A stretch of 44,858 nt of DNA from Pleurobrachia bachei (lineage: Eukaryota > Ctenophora > Tentaculata > Cydippida > Pleurobrachiidae): positions 1-44,858 of the forward strand of contig AVPN01000433.1 of assembly GCA_000695325.1 (NCBI GenBank), in the 5' to 3' direction. The notes under the pieces were generated by a model, which saw only the letters and a list, made by a program, of their open reading frames with translations, was not told where the DNA came from and did no database searches. Both the position numbers and the translations under genes were made by a program. This document shows, piece by piece, positions 43,189 to 44,858 of the stretch; the first letter of the stretch is position 1, and each line of letters begins with the position of its first letter.

Positions 43189-44056
43189 GTTATTTGTAAG
43201 CAGATCATTGAGTTGAAGGATCACTAGGAAAAGTTTGGATTTCCCAGACACCACATGTGTCAAAACTAAAGACAAGTTGCTTCTTATTTACGGCCTATAT
43301 CTGTATCTCTCCTGTCAGAGCACTGGTATGGGCCTATCCTCATTGGCCTGACAGTATCTCTGTCTTTCTATCTCTTTCCTAAGCTCTATCTCACTTTCCA
43401 TCTTACAAACTGCTCGCCCAGTAACTATGATTCTTGGCATGCATTGCATCTCTACGTTATACTAACCCTAGCTCCAGCTGTCACATTTCCTAACTTTACT
43501 GCACCTGCCACAGTAGCACACAATTCGTGGTTTTTGAAACTGTATCCAATTCCTTCCTCACTCTCTCTCTCTCTCTCTCTTCATCACTCTCGCCATCTCT
43601 TCCTCCGATTTCTTTCTTTACCCCCCCCCTGACCCCACTCTCTCTCTCTCTATCTTTTATACCTCACACACCAATTAGCCACGAGCTCCAACCCGAATCT
43701 CTTCATGACAGGTACCCCCTCAAGTGGATTGGTTCTAGCAGACACGGCCAACCCGAGGATTGTCCTTACTGGCCACTTCTCCTCTCAACTCTCTGACATT
43801 CTACACAACTCCGCATGTAAGTAATGGCTAAGAGGGGCCGAACGCGAACTCCGCATGAACATGGCTACTTTTCTTCCCAGTGGTCTTATAGTTAATACGG
43901 CAAATGAAGTGAAACTCAGGAAATAGTAAACGTATAACACCCCTAAATAATATAACCCCCGCTATAGTTGGTCAAGTTTTGTTGAGTGATGCGACCAAAG
44001 CAGAGCTATCCGCAGAGGACTTCAATCTGGTTCAGAGTGTCAACGTTAAAATACAG
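17557..44056 (+). CDS. receptor guanylyl cyclase-like protein with degenerate cyclase domain (gene model, 3' partial)
   Basis: Whole-gene entry; exons are listed separately. Twenty-seven visible exons give about 1,095 residues: signal peptide (residues 1-25), ANF-receptor ligand domain (about 31-410), transmembrane helix (about 417-445), kinase homology domain (about 465-880, with a 113-residue insertion), coiled-coil dimerization linker (about 882-925) and cyclase homology domain (926 to end). This is the order of natriuretic-peptide-type and invertebrate receptor guanylyl cyclases. All visible junctions keep phase except exon 8 to exon 9, where an exon is probably missing. The kinase domain lacks the catalytic HRD Asp (HGN instead), as usual in this family. 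The cyclase domain lacks nearly all catalytic residues, which is not usual. The last exon(s) lie beyond the window. An 8.9-kb intron hosts an antisense GPCR gene. Confidence 0.85.
17824..17926 (+). CDS. receptor exon 2 (start of ligand domain)
   Basis: Starts VKMGILLSGEGWETGNKTYP and continues with GAQLALKEIESRYPG. The pattern of a hydrophobic beta strand, then GA-x-LA-x-x-EI, is the first strand and helix of ANF-receptor ectodomains. Acceptor CCTCCACAG, donor GTACAC, ending in phase 1. Confidence 0.9.
18079..18163 (+). CDS. receptor exon 3 (ligand domain)
   Basis: Acceptor TTCTCTTCAG, donor GTTAGT. It encodes DFEVIHKVALSNCDVVDSYS and then AAYELLSWG, the helix preceding the GPAC motif of the ANF-receptor fold. 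It joins exon 2 in phase 1 and exon 4 in phase 2 without a stop. Confidence 0.85.
18331..18437 (+). CDS. receptor exon 4 (ligand domain, GPAC motif)
   Basis: Encodes AEVIIGPACSICCSPVSYMA and continues LQYNVPVISYACSAT. A G-P-x-C turn followed by a helix and the P-V-I-S strand is diagnostic of the first lobe of ANF-receptor domains. Four cysteines cluster here. Acceptor CTTTCAG, donor GTATGT, ending in phase 1. Confidence 0.92.
18455..18614. repeat. intronic nested foldback
   Basis: The outer arms CTAGGGTAG and CTACCCTAG enclose an inner hairpin whose 21-base arms (about 18472-18492 and 18520-18540, GGATTTTTAGACATCAGTGG type) pair with one mismatch. It is probably a small MITE within the intron between exons 4 and 5. 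Confidence 0.6.
18681..18768 (+). CDS. receptor exon 5 (ligand domain)
   Basis: Encodes ELSDKKVFPNFARTAESLEG and then VSNLLLKTFE. The LSDK-x-x-FPNFART block corresponds to the conserved LSDK...YPTFFRT segment of receptor guanylyl cyclase ectodomains. Acceptor CTATTTTCAG, donor GTAATT, ending in phase 2. Confidence 0.92.
18905..19011 (+). CDS. receptor exon 6 (ligand domain)
   Basis: Encodes LLDFNLYSILTTTESINVDT and then AIEVVQDQQSEFNNT. It occupies the position of the second-lobe entry strand and helix. Acceptor GATTTCAG, donor GTATTT, ending in phase 1. The following intron opens with a TTAGTTAA tandem array. Confidence 0.8.
19017..19063. repeat. (TTAGTTAA)n tandem repeat
   Basis: About five copies of the octamer TTAGTTAA lie just inside the intron after exon 6. 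The repeat is partly self-complementary. Confidence 0.9.
19095..19124 (+). CDS. receptor exon 7, candidate 30-nt microexon
   Basis: The TATACACAG acceptor and GTAAGT donor bound exactly 30 bases encoding DTGAMEHKYE. Both ends are in phase 1, so exon 6 can splice to exon 8 with or without it. It may be an optional cassette. Confidence is moderate because of its size. Confidence 0.6.
19649..19759 (+). CDS. receptor exon 8 (ligand domain)
   Basis: Encodes DIKLKQLSTVVSSLAQRSSG and then VINGTKDQIDNFLESTW. Acceptor CTCTTTCAG, donor GTAAGT, ending in phase 1. Exon 9 needs a phase-2 partner, and the usual segment carrying the next strand of the ligand domain is absent, so an exon appears to be missing after this one. 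Confidence 0.8.
20544..20757. repeat. structured GC-rich repeat element
   Basis: Outer arms ACAACAATAATG (20544-20555) and CATTATTGTTGT (20704-20715) enclose three copies of CTCGCAGGCTCG (about 20580, 20614 and 20649) and a CAACTAC/GTAGTTG stem. A second hairpin at 20711-20757 has ACTCGGCC/GGCCTCGTG arms. The block is markedly GC-richer than the surrounding intron. Confidence 0.6.
21227..21640. other. assembly gap (414 N)
   Basis: An unbroken run of 414 N bases within the intron interval after exon 8. Translated frames crossing it are meaningless. Confidence 1.
21689..21753. repeat. 28-bp foldback
   Basis: Left arm 21689-21716 starting TGGTATATCTGCACTTATAC and right arm 21726-21753 pair over 28 bases with one mismatch around a 9-base loop. 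It lies just right of the assembly gap, and structures of this kind may have contributed to the gap. Confidence 0.8.
22496..22649 (+). CDS. receptor exon 9 (ligand domain)
   Basis: Reading after the first base gives FATQSVVGSSHKASIWENVF, then SLENDDPRNSYTEKYTEFIE and RIKSEVGVTID. It corresponds to the segment after the lobe-2 strand in ANF-receptor domains. Acceptor TACCATTTAG, donor GTAAGT, ending in phase 0. It requires a preceding exon ending in phase 2, which exon 8 does not supply. An in-exon AG near 22515 could give a phase-1 start but would discard a well-conserved stretch. Confidence 0.8.
22757..22901 (+). CDS. receptor exon 10 (ligand domain)
   Basis: Encodes ITQESDRSMYLYLAYMYNAV, then TAWATAYNSTGTSNYPELIK and KMNNLQYT. 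The Y-x-AYxYNAV-x-x-WA pattern is the conserved helix (Y-DAV-LYA) near the end of receptor guanylyl cyclase ectodomains. Acceptor GTTTCAG, donor GTATAT, ending in phase 1. Confidence 0.92.
23003..23016. promoter_or_regulatory. X-box-like palindrome
   Basis: GTAACCATGGTAAC in the intron before exon 11, a perfect pair of RFX-type half sites separated by AT. Function is inferred from the motif only. Confidence 0.35.
23053..23230 (+). CDS. receptor exon 11 (end of ligand domain)
   Basis: Encodes GAYKAEVLDTNAEPANAIWL and ends DLTYNEDIVK. It is the C-terminal beta-rich part of the ectodomain (D-x-N-x-x-x-x-x-x-WLV...). Acceptor ACTTCCAG, donor GTAAGT, ending in phase 2. Confidence 0.88.
23523..23625 (+). 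CDS. receptor exon 12 (juxtamembrane and start of TM)
   Basis: Encodes WPGGKKIDPCKGDVCNEG followed by the hydrophobic YTIVYVVVTVCIIL. The WPGG motif and paired cysteines just before the membrane are a hallmark of receptor guanylyl cyclases. Acceptor AACTGCAG, donor GTGAGT, ending in phase 0 inside the transmembrane helix. Confidence 0.93.
23881..24021 (+). CDS. receptor exon 13 (rest of TM, start of cytoplasmic region)
   Basis: Begins VTVVVAGAGYIVWKQQQKNN, completing the membrane helix, then MKIEWKIWRNELDFTVKKSM. The W-x-I-x-x-x-EL block matches the start of the kinase homology domain in this family. The first base follows a TTTCATCAG acceptor; the donor is GTATGA, phase 0. Confidence 0.92.
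24027..24245. repeat. intronic minisatellite of GTTACCATGGATACATG units
   Basis: About ten imperfect 20-22-base units of ATTGTTACCATGGATACATG fill the intron before exon 14. Each unit holds a GTTACC half site and most hold a near-palindromic GTTACCATGGATAC or GTTACCATGGTTAC. A further isolated copy lies at 24258-24271. Confidence 0.92.
24295..24438 (+). CDS. receptor exon 14 (kinase homology domain, N-lobe)
   Basis: Encodes LVGAMDAEIGGVNSGISLAK, then YNHNYVIVKNLPVQTIAITK and EILEELYI. VIVK supplies the Lys at the ATP-contacting strand position and KEILEEL the helix C Glu. It joins exon 15 at the usual E-L-x-x-x-x-x-HxNL segment. Acceptor GTGTTCAG, donor GTGAGT, phase 0. Confidence 0.92.
24440..24545. 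repeat. TGTACTTGTATA-type tandem repeat
   Basis: Imperfect copies of TTGTACTTGTATAGTACTG and TTGTAAGTATAG-like units directly follow the exon 14 donor. Confidence 0.75.
24881..25057 (+). CDS. receptor exon 15 (kinase homology domain)
   Basis: Encodes LKKVTHSNLIAFYGMCDEPG, then VVVEYCAKGSLLDIAHNEDV and HLDWMFKLSLIIDVAK. EYC-x-KGSL-DI and LDWMF-x-SLI-D are near-signature motifs of receptor guanylyl cyclase kinase homology domains. Acceptor CCACTTGCAG, donor GTAGGT, phase 0. Confidence 0.97.
25320..25479 (+). CDS. receptor exon 16 (kinase homology domain, catalytic-loop equivalent)
   Basis: Encodes GLRYLHTTAFGYHGNLMMSK, then CVVDKHWVCKLTDFGMKNIK and KIPQNSQQQTNTR. HGNL replaces the kinase HRDL, so the catalytic Asp is absent, as is normal in the family. 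DFG is retained, where most relatives have DYG. The usual metal-binding Asn after the loop is Lys. It ends in phase 1, so it can join either exon 17 or, by skipping, exon 19. Confidence 0.96.
25351..25364. promoter_or_regulatory. X-box-like palindrome within coding exon 16
   Basis: GTTACCATGGCAAC is a perfect RFX X-box-type palindrome. It is also the coding sequence for the YHGN residues of the kinase homology loop (reading GGT TAC CAT GGC AAC). It may be coincidental. Confidence 0.25.
25883..25931. repeat. intronic 20-bp hairpin
   Basis: Arms GGTGACATAGACACCTGGTG (25883-25902) and 25912-25931 pair with one mismatch around a 9-base loop, 46 bases before exon 17. Its position near the acceptor of a cassette-like exon is noteworthy. 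Confidence 0.85.
25978..26103 (+). CDS. receptor exon 17 (Ser/Asp-rich insertion, part 1)
   Basis: Encodes WAGKEADSDSSSSSNSSDDG, then FATNIAHTHAEKMMLRNVNP. This acidic serine cluster has no equivalent in ordinary receptor guanylyl cyclases and falls where the activation segment would be. It is 126 bases long with phase 1 at both ends, so it can be skipped without a frameshift. Acceptor ACATTTAG, donor GTATGA. Confidence 0.75.
26678..26890 (+). CDS. receptor exon 18 (acidic, Asn- and Arg-rich insertion, part 2)
   Basis: Encodes AEDDDDKAGLLESELEGGGG, then SSHTVNNNNSFSNRTRRRNT and RPQLLIDTKKMKLQEYSSFT before GGVITKEIPVR. Low-complexity acidic, glycine and Asn tracts are followed by a basic RTRRRNTR patch. 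It is 213 bases long, phase 1 at both ends. Acceptor GATTTGCAG, donor GTGAGT. Confidence 0.8.
27067..27127. mobile_element. MITE-like foldback family R2, copy 2
   Basis: TGTAAAGTCGGATATTTTGA and its mirrored right arm (TTCAAAAAATTTGACTTTAC) form a short foldback in the intron after exon 18. The arms match those of the element at 12647-12780, but the interior is much shorter. Confidence 0.7.
27492..27647 (+). CDS. receptor exon 19 (kinase homology domain, APE segment)
   Basis: Encodes LFYAAPERLWPSSKERTAKE, then YQKLDVYSLAIVMYELFARR and VPYDTSDSIPE. APE-x-LW and D-VYS-x-x-I-x-x-E are conserved C-lobe motifs (relatives have WTAPELLR and DVYSFGIILQE). Acceptor CCCTCCCAG, donor GTAAGT, ending in phase 1. 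Confidence 0.97.
28216..28304 (+). CDS. receptor exon 20 (kinase homology domain)
   Basis: Encodes KIVNRVKNRESPPCRPDLSI, then LDTTDYTSHE. It matches the EII-x-RV-x-x-x-x-x-PP-RP-L block that precedes the final helices of receptor guanylyl cyclase kinase homology domains. Acceptor CCTTTCAG, donor GTAATT, phase 0. Confidence 0.95.
28321..28362. promoter_or_regulatory. two perfect X-box-like palindromes
   Basis: GTTACCATGGTAAC occurs exactly at 28321-28334 and again at 28349-28362, just after the exon 20 donor. This is the ideal palindromic RFX X-box form. A regulatory role is inference. Confidence 0.4.
28486..28625 (+). CDS. receptor exon 21 (end of kinase homology domain)
   Basis: Encodes LVGKEESAEAIPQEAIELIK, then NCWKEMPFERNNMAETVTAL and EDMNPD. 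The x-x-CW-x-E-P-x-x-R-x-x-x block is the last kinase subdomain. Acceptor CAAATCAG, donor GTTAGT, ending in phase 2 and joining exon 22, 8.9 kb away, exactly in phase. Confidence 0.95.
29298..29323 (-). promoter_or_regulatory. CCAAT plus CACGTG composite repeat
   Basis: On the minus strand this reads GATTGGCTGATAACCAG and then TCACGTGAC: an inverted CCAAT box followed by a GTCACGTGAC-type E-box. The same 26 bases occur on the plus strand at 7670-7695 with one change (CACATG). It lies 118 bases beyond the stop codon of the GPCR. Confidence 0.4.
29441..30498 (-). CDS. class A GPCR, exon 2 (TM1 to C-terminus)
   Basis: With exon 1 this gives a 390-residue seven-transmembrane receptor. TM1 ends GSGLQFLAVYL. 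TM2 contains LGCSDFIVG with the conserved Asp. TM3 begins after PVC and ends in DRW, a DRY variant. TM4 ends ALPPLLGW. ECL2 has its Cys. TM5 has FPIPVCLIVFCYACI with the conserved Pro and Tyr. TM6 keeps Pro (SILPTF) but lacks the CWxP Trp. TM7 ends NPLLY followed by helix 8. The tail is rich in Pro, Arg and Thr. The minus-strand acceptor CTTTCAG at 30499 replaces the apparent upstream ATG, which is intronic. It is an amine/melatonin/adenosine-like orphan; the ligand cannot be told. Confidence 0.92.
30667..30781 (-). CDS. class A GPCR, exon 1 (extracellular N-terminus)
   Basis: ATG at 30781 encodes MADSDQLTEKLIQRGEDELS, then VNPFDYSDNNMVLMISIL, and ends in phase 1 at a GTGAGT donor on the minus strand. 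The N-terminus is short and acidic and the last residues are the first half of TM1. It joins exon 2 to give a continuous helix MVLMISILAILSILAVVGSG. Confidence 0.88.
31110..31741 (-). pseudogene. truncated GPCR duplicate, exon 2 part (TM1-TM5)
   Basis: Same sequence as the intact GPCR from the splice acceptor through TM5 and the third cytoplasmic loop. It then breaks at the duplication junction after LRTAKITLLLT and stops three codons later. TM6, TM7 and the tail are missing, so a functional receptor is unlikely. A truncated transcript, or use of this copy's promoter for the intact gene, remains possible. Confidence 0.85.
31910..32024 (-). pseudogene. truncated GPCR duplicate, exon 1
   Basis: Copy of GPCR exon 1 with the same ATG (32024) and donor. 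It carries VNPLD where the intact copy has VNPFD. It could act as an alternative upstream first exon, since its phase-1 donor fits the intact copy's exon 2. Confidence 0.8.
32349..32427 (-). ncRNA. tRNA-like pseudogene or SINE head
   Basis: On the minus strand the 79 bases start TAGCCTAGTGCTGACG, resembling a pol III A box, and end GGGTTCAAATCCCACGGGCTA-like sequence with a good T-arm and a B box (GGTTCAAATCC). The 5' TAGCC can pair with the 3' GGCTA. The D-arm does not fold well, so it is not a functional tRNA. The GPCR duplication breakpoint falls at its 3' end. Confidence 0.35.
32847..32884. repeat. (GA)n microsatellite
   Basis: GA tract on the plus strand within a longer purine-rich stretch (about 32730-32905). 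Confidence 0.9.
33177..33314. repeat. cluster of inverted repeats
   Basis: CAATGACTGG occurs at 33177, inverted at 33229-33239 and direct again at 33244-33254, making a CCAGTCATTGG/CCAATGACTGG hairpin. It is followed by a GTACCGGCC/GGCCGGTAC pair at 33273-33281 and 33306-33314. Possibly a decayed foldback element. Confidence 0.6.
34705..34894. mobile_element. multi-hairpin element, copy 1
   Basis: Same body as the element at 35556-35744: left end TGAACGTTTGTAGATTGG, then three successive inverted repeats. These are AGCTGGC/GCCAGCT around a CCCAGC/GCTGGGG core, a perfect GTTTAATCGCCC/GGGCGATTAAAC stem, and a perfect GGTTTGAATCAC/GTGATTCAAACC stem. The right end stops at GCTAAC and lacks the terminal inverted repeat. 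Confidence 0.8.
35556..35744. mobile_element. multi-hairpin element, copy 2 (complete ends)
   Basis: Terminal repeats TGAACGTTTGT (35556-35566) and ACAAACGTTCA (35734-35744) are perfect, with weaker pairing continuing inward to GGCGCG/CGCGACC. The interior carries the same three hairpins as copy 1, with few differences. It is GC-rich in an AT-rich intron and has no coding capacity. Confidence 0.85.
36412..36475. repeat. (GA)n microsatellite
   Basis: GA tract with the purine strand plus, imperfect after about 36447. Confidence 0.92.
37070..37178. repeat. (CT)n and (CTAT)n microsatellite
   Basis: A pure CT tract (37070-37103) followed by CTAT-rich pyrimidine sequence. Confidence 0.92.
37540..37606 (+). 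CDS. receptor exon 22 (dimerization linker)
   Basis: Encodes MLSITDRVVKMMEKYSEDLE and NK after completing the Arg split with exon 21. The pattern matches the N-I-x-D-x-x-x-x-MMEQYA-x-NLE coiled-coil hinge between kinase homology and cyclase domains. Acceptor CTCCTGCAG, donor GTAAAT, phase 0. Confidence 0.93.
37607..38762 (+). other. receptor intron with ATATCTCTTC minisatellite
   Basis: No exon is visible. From about 38585 to 38756 it consists of imperfect copies of ATATCTCTTCAT and CATCTCTAAATC, ending at the acceptor of exon 23. Confidence 0.7.
38763..38827 (+). CDS. receptor exon 23 (coiled-coil hinge to cyclase domain)
   Basis: Encodes VAKKTQQLENQGSRNLCRFL and P, aligning with VEERTQELE...LLYRMLP, the hinge that ends in the LP motif. 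Acceptor CTCGCAG, donor GTATGT, ending in phase 2. Confidence 0.9.
39085..39155. repeat. dispersed repeat family R1, copy 3
   Basis: ATTGCCTAGTTAGACTGTGT, TTCGGGCGCCACGCCCCC and AAAGGGAGGGTAAAACATAA. GGCGCC/GGGCG and CCCTTT/AAAGGG make a local stem. It lies 35 bases before exon 24. Confidence 0.7.
39190..39364 (+). CDS. receptor exon 24 (degenerate cyclase domain, metal site 1 region)
   Basis: Encodes KLIERIENGLETDKQATEKI, then VTGASIKIRLQDDLDQIAAI and NAYEGFNNTEIESRNVYQ. SIKIRLQDDLDQIAAINA aligns with SVTIYFSDIVGFTALSA of active enzymes: the first metal-binding Asp (after LQ) is kept but the DIVGFT motif is gone. VYQ equals the VYK that precedes VETIGDAYM. Acceptor GTTCCAG, donor GTGAGA, phase 0. 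Confidence 0.88.
39388..39486. mobile_element. 99-bp palindromic MITE-like element
   Basis: The left arm starts GGGGAAACTCTAACTAAATG and continues GCATCCCATTAAT; the right arm mirrors it (ATTAATGGGATGCCATCC and TTAGAACTTTTCCCC). About 33 bases pair with a small indel. It starts 24 bases after the exon 24 donor. Confidence 0.75.
40048..40219. mobile_element. 172-bp TA-flanked MITE, pogo/Tigger-like, copy 2
   Basis: Same length, ends and TA flanks as the copy at 4740-4911, differing at a few interior positions. It lies inside the receptor intron after exon 24. Two near-identical copies 35 kb apart point to relatively recent mobility. Confidence 0.88.
41178..41223. repeat. (CT)n microsatellite
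   Basis: CT tract with one CTAT interruption. Confidence 0.95.
42180..42324 (+). CDS. receptor exon 25 (degenerate cyclase domain)
   Basis: Encodes VMDSDGHPLIVSGLNSEPKH, then AEHVIDYVRAVQRYAFDNRI and SLRVAIHT. VYQVMDSDGHPLIVSGLN aligns with VYKVETIGDAYMVVSGLP: the guanine-selecting Glu becomes Met and the second metal Asp becomes Gly. The scaffold (VSGL, HAEHV, LRVAIHTG) is well kept. Acceptor CCCCTGCAG, donor GTAATT, ending in phase 1. Confidence 0.92.
42325..43711 (+). other. 1.4-kb receptor intron
   Basis: Contains CTTCTAAGCTTTATCTCT-type repeats (about 42535-42650), a G9 homopolymer near 42820, a (CT)n tract (43098-43186) and a pyrimidine-rich stretch near 43555-43660. No exon is seen. 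Confidence 0.65.
43098..43186. repeat. (CT)n microsatellite
   Basis: Long CT tract interrupted near 43119, 43135 and 43149. Confidence 0.95.
43712..43816 (+). CDS. receptor exon 26 (degenerate cyclase domain, transition-state region)
   Basis: After completing Gly of HTG it encodes TPSSGLVLADTANPRIVLTG, then HFSSQLSDILHNSA. This aligns with [20 protein letters not shown] and GDTVNTASRMESNGE: Cys becomes Val, the catalytic Asn becomes Ser and the catalytic Arg becomes Asp. Acceptor TCATGACAG, donor GTAAGT, ending in phase 1. Confidence 0.85.
43977..44056 (+). CDS. receptor exon 27 (cyclase homology domain, C-terminal part)
   Basis: Encodes FLLSDATKAELSAEDFNLVQ and SVNVKIQ, matching I-x-LSSETKAVLE-x-x-GGF...RG-VEMKG. 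The acceptor is taken at GTCAAG (43976) because the neighbouring GCTATAG would run into a stop; the donor is GTAACA, phase 0. The usual final GKG-x-x-x-TYWL segment is not in the window. Confidence 0.8.
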
Positions 44057-44519
44057 GTAACATATTGTTCATGGGTCATGTGATACAATTGTATGTACAT
44101 TATCAATGATCAACACAAAATAAATGAAACTGAAACACAGTCACCTGAACATATATGGTGACGCTTTAGAATTTGTCGCTACTGAGATCAAATTTTATCA
44201 GACAAATCAGTCAAGACTACTAGATCTATGATACGGGGACGGCAGGTAGATAAATTACTGTAGTTATAGCTGGAAAGAGAGATCTTTACATTGCTAGAGA
44301 GAGAAAAAGTGAGACGCTTACTTTTATTAAAGAGAGCAAAGTGAGATTGTTGCATTTACTAAAGAGAGAGATGCTCTAGGTTAGGATATCGATATTCCCA
44401 CGTACTGCACCACTGGTGCAGCACCAGTTATAAATTCCCATGCCTAGGCCTATCAAATCAGTATGAGTGATCTATGTATCATGTACAATAATACCACAGT
44501 GTCATTCTAGGGCTTACCG
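44057..44519 (+). other. intron or downstream sequence
   Basis: The gene should continue, since exon 27 ends at a donor, but no further exon is seen before the terminal foldback. The sequence is AT-rich with GAGA-rich patches near 44275-44370. Confidence 0.5.
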
Positions 44520-44858
44520 TTGAATTATAGCTCACCAATTCAAACCAGTTCGGAGAAATGAGCGATGAAAGAAGCAAAAAGTGAACAATATTATGGGAGG
44601 GGCTCAAAAAATGGATGACTGAATTCCTGTGTTTAGTCTATTGTAACAATCTCACTTTGTGCTCTCTTTTTTCTACACTTCCCCTTTTCCCCCTTCCAAG
44701 ATGAGAAAAGAGAGAGCAAAAAGTGAGATTGTTACAATAGACTAAACACAGGAATTCAGTCATCCATTTTTTGAGCCCCTCCCATAATATTGTTCACTTT
44801 TTGCTTCTTTCATCGCTCATTTCTCCGAACTGGTTTGAATTGGTGAGCTATAATTCAA
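44520..44858. repeat. long foldback with arms of about 150 bp at the window end
   Basis: The left arm 44520-44670 begins TTGAATTATAGCTCACCAAT and the right arm 44706-44858 is its reverse complement, perfect except for a 2-base slip near the GA-rich centre. The spacer is about 35 bases. The right arm ends exactly at the window end, so its outer boundary cannot be seen. It is either a foldback transposon or an assembly artefact. Confidence 0.9.

Noticed and set aside
43970-43976. Use of GCTATAG (ending 43967) as the exon 27 acceptor
   Set aside because: It puts the exon in a frame with a TGA after five codons. The AG at 43976 keeps the frame and the cyclase-domain similarity.

Overview
This is a eukaryotic, animal-type genomic window: intron-rich, AT-rich between exons, full of (CT)n/(GA)n tracts and short foldback elements, and with one 414-base assembly gap (21227-21640). 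The receptor guanylyl cyclase architecture means a metazoan. The base composition, many short introns and divergence of the proteins suggest a non-vertebrate, possibly an early-branching animal, but I cannot name the species.

Layout. 1-14642 holds no gene I can support: microsatellites, small tandem duplications, a 172-bp TA-flanked MITE and several foldbacks. 14643-15787 is a terminal-inverted-repeat element immediately upstream of the main gene. From 16003 (or its tandem copy at 17557) to beyond the right end runs one long plus-strand gene. I rebuilt it exon by exon, 27 visible coding exons with matching splice phases, as a single-pass receptor of the receptor guanylyl cyclase family: signal peptide, ANF-receptor-type ligand domain, transmembrane helix, kinase homology domain, dimerization linker and cyclase homology domain. 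One ectodomain exon appears to be missing and may lie in the assembly gap. The last exon(s) lie beyond the window.

The main finding is the C-terminal domain. It can be aligned with a class III cyclase domain almost residue by residue, but of the six core catalytic residues visible only the first metal Asp remains. The second metal Asp, the guanine-selecting Glu and Cys, and the transition-state Asn and Arg are all replaced. Every exon is open, so this looks like a maintained pseudocyclase receptor rather than a dead gene. The kinase homology domain also carries a Ser/Asp/Asn-rich insertion of about 113 residues, encoded by exactly two phase-1/phase-1 exons; skipping them would restore a normal-length domain.

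Inside the 8.9-kb intron between the kinase homology domain and the dimerization exon lies a complete two-exon class A GPCR gene on the opposite strand (29441-30781, 390 aa). A nearly identical tandem duplicate follows it, truncated after TM5. The 5' end of the receptor gene is also tandemly duplicated (about 1.55 kb, exons 1 and 2). Both duplications are nearly identical to their partners and are either very recent or haplotype/assembly artefacts.

The rest is introns and repeats. There is a 20-22-bp intronic minisatellite and scattered palindromes resembling the RFX X-box (GTTACCATGGTAAC type), a pair of multi-hairpin elements near 34.7 and 35.6 kb, several MITE-like foldbacks, and a foldback with arms of about 150 bp that ends the window.
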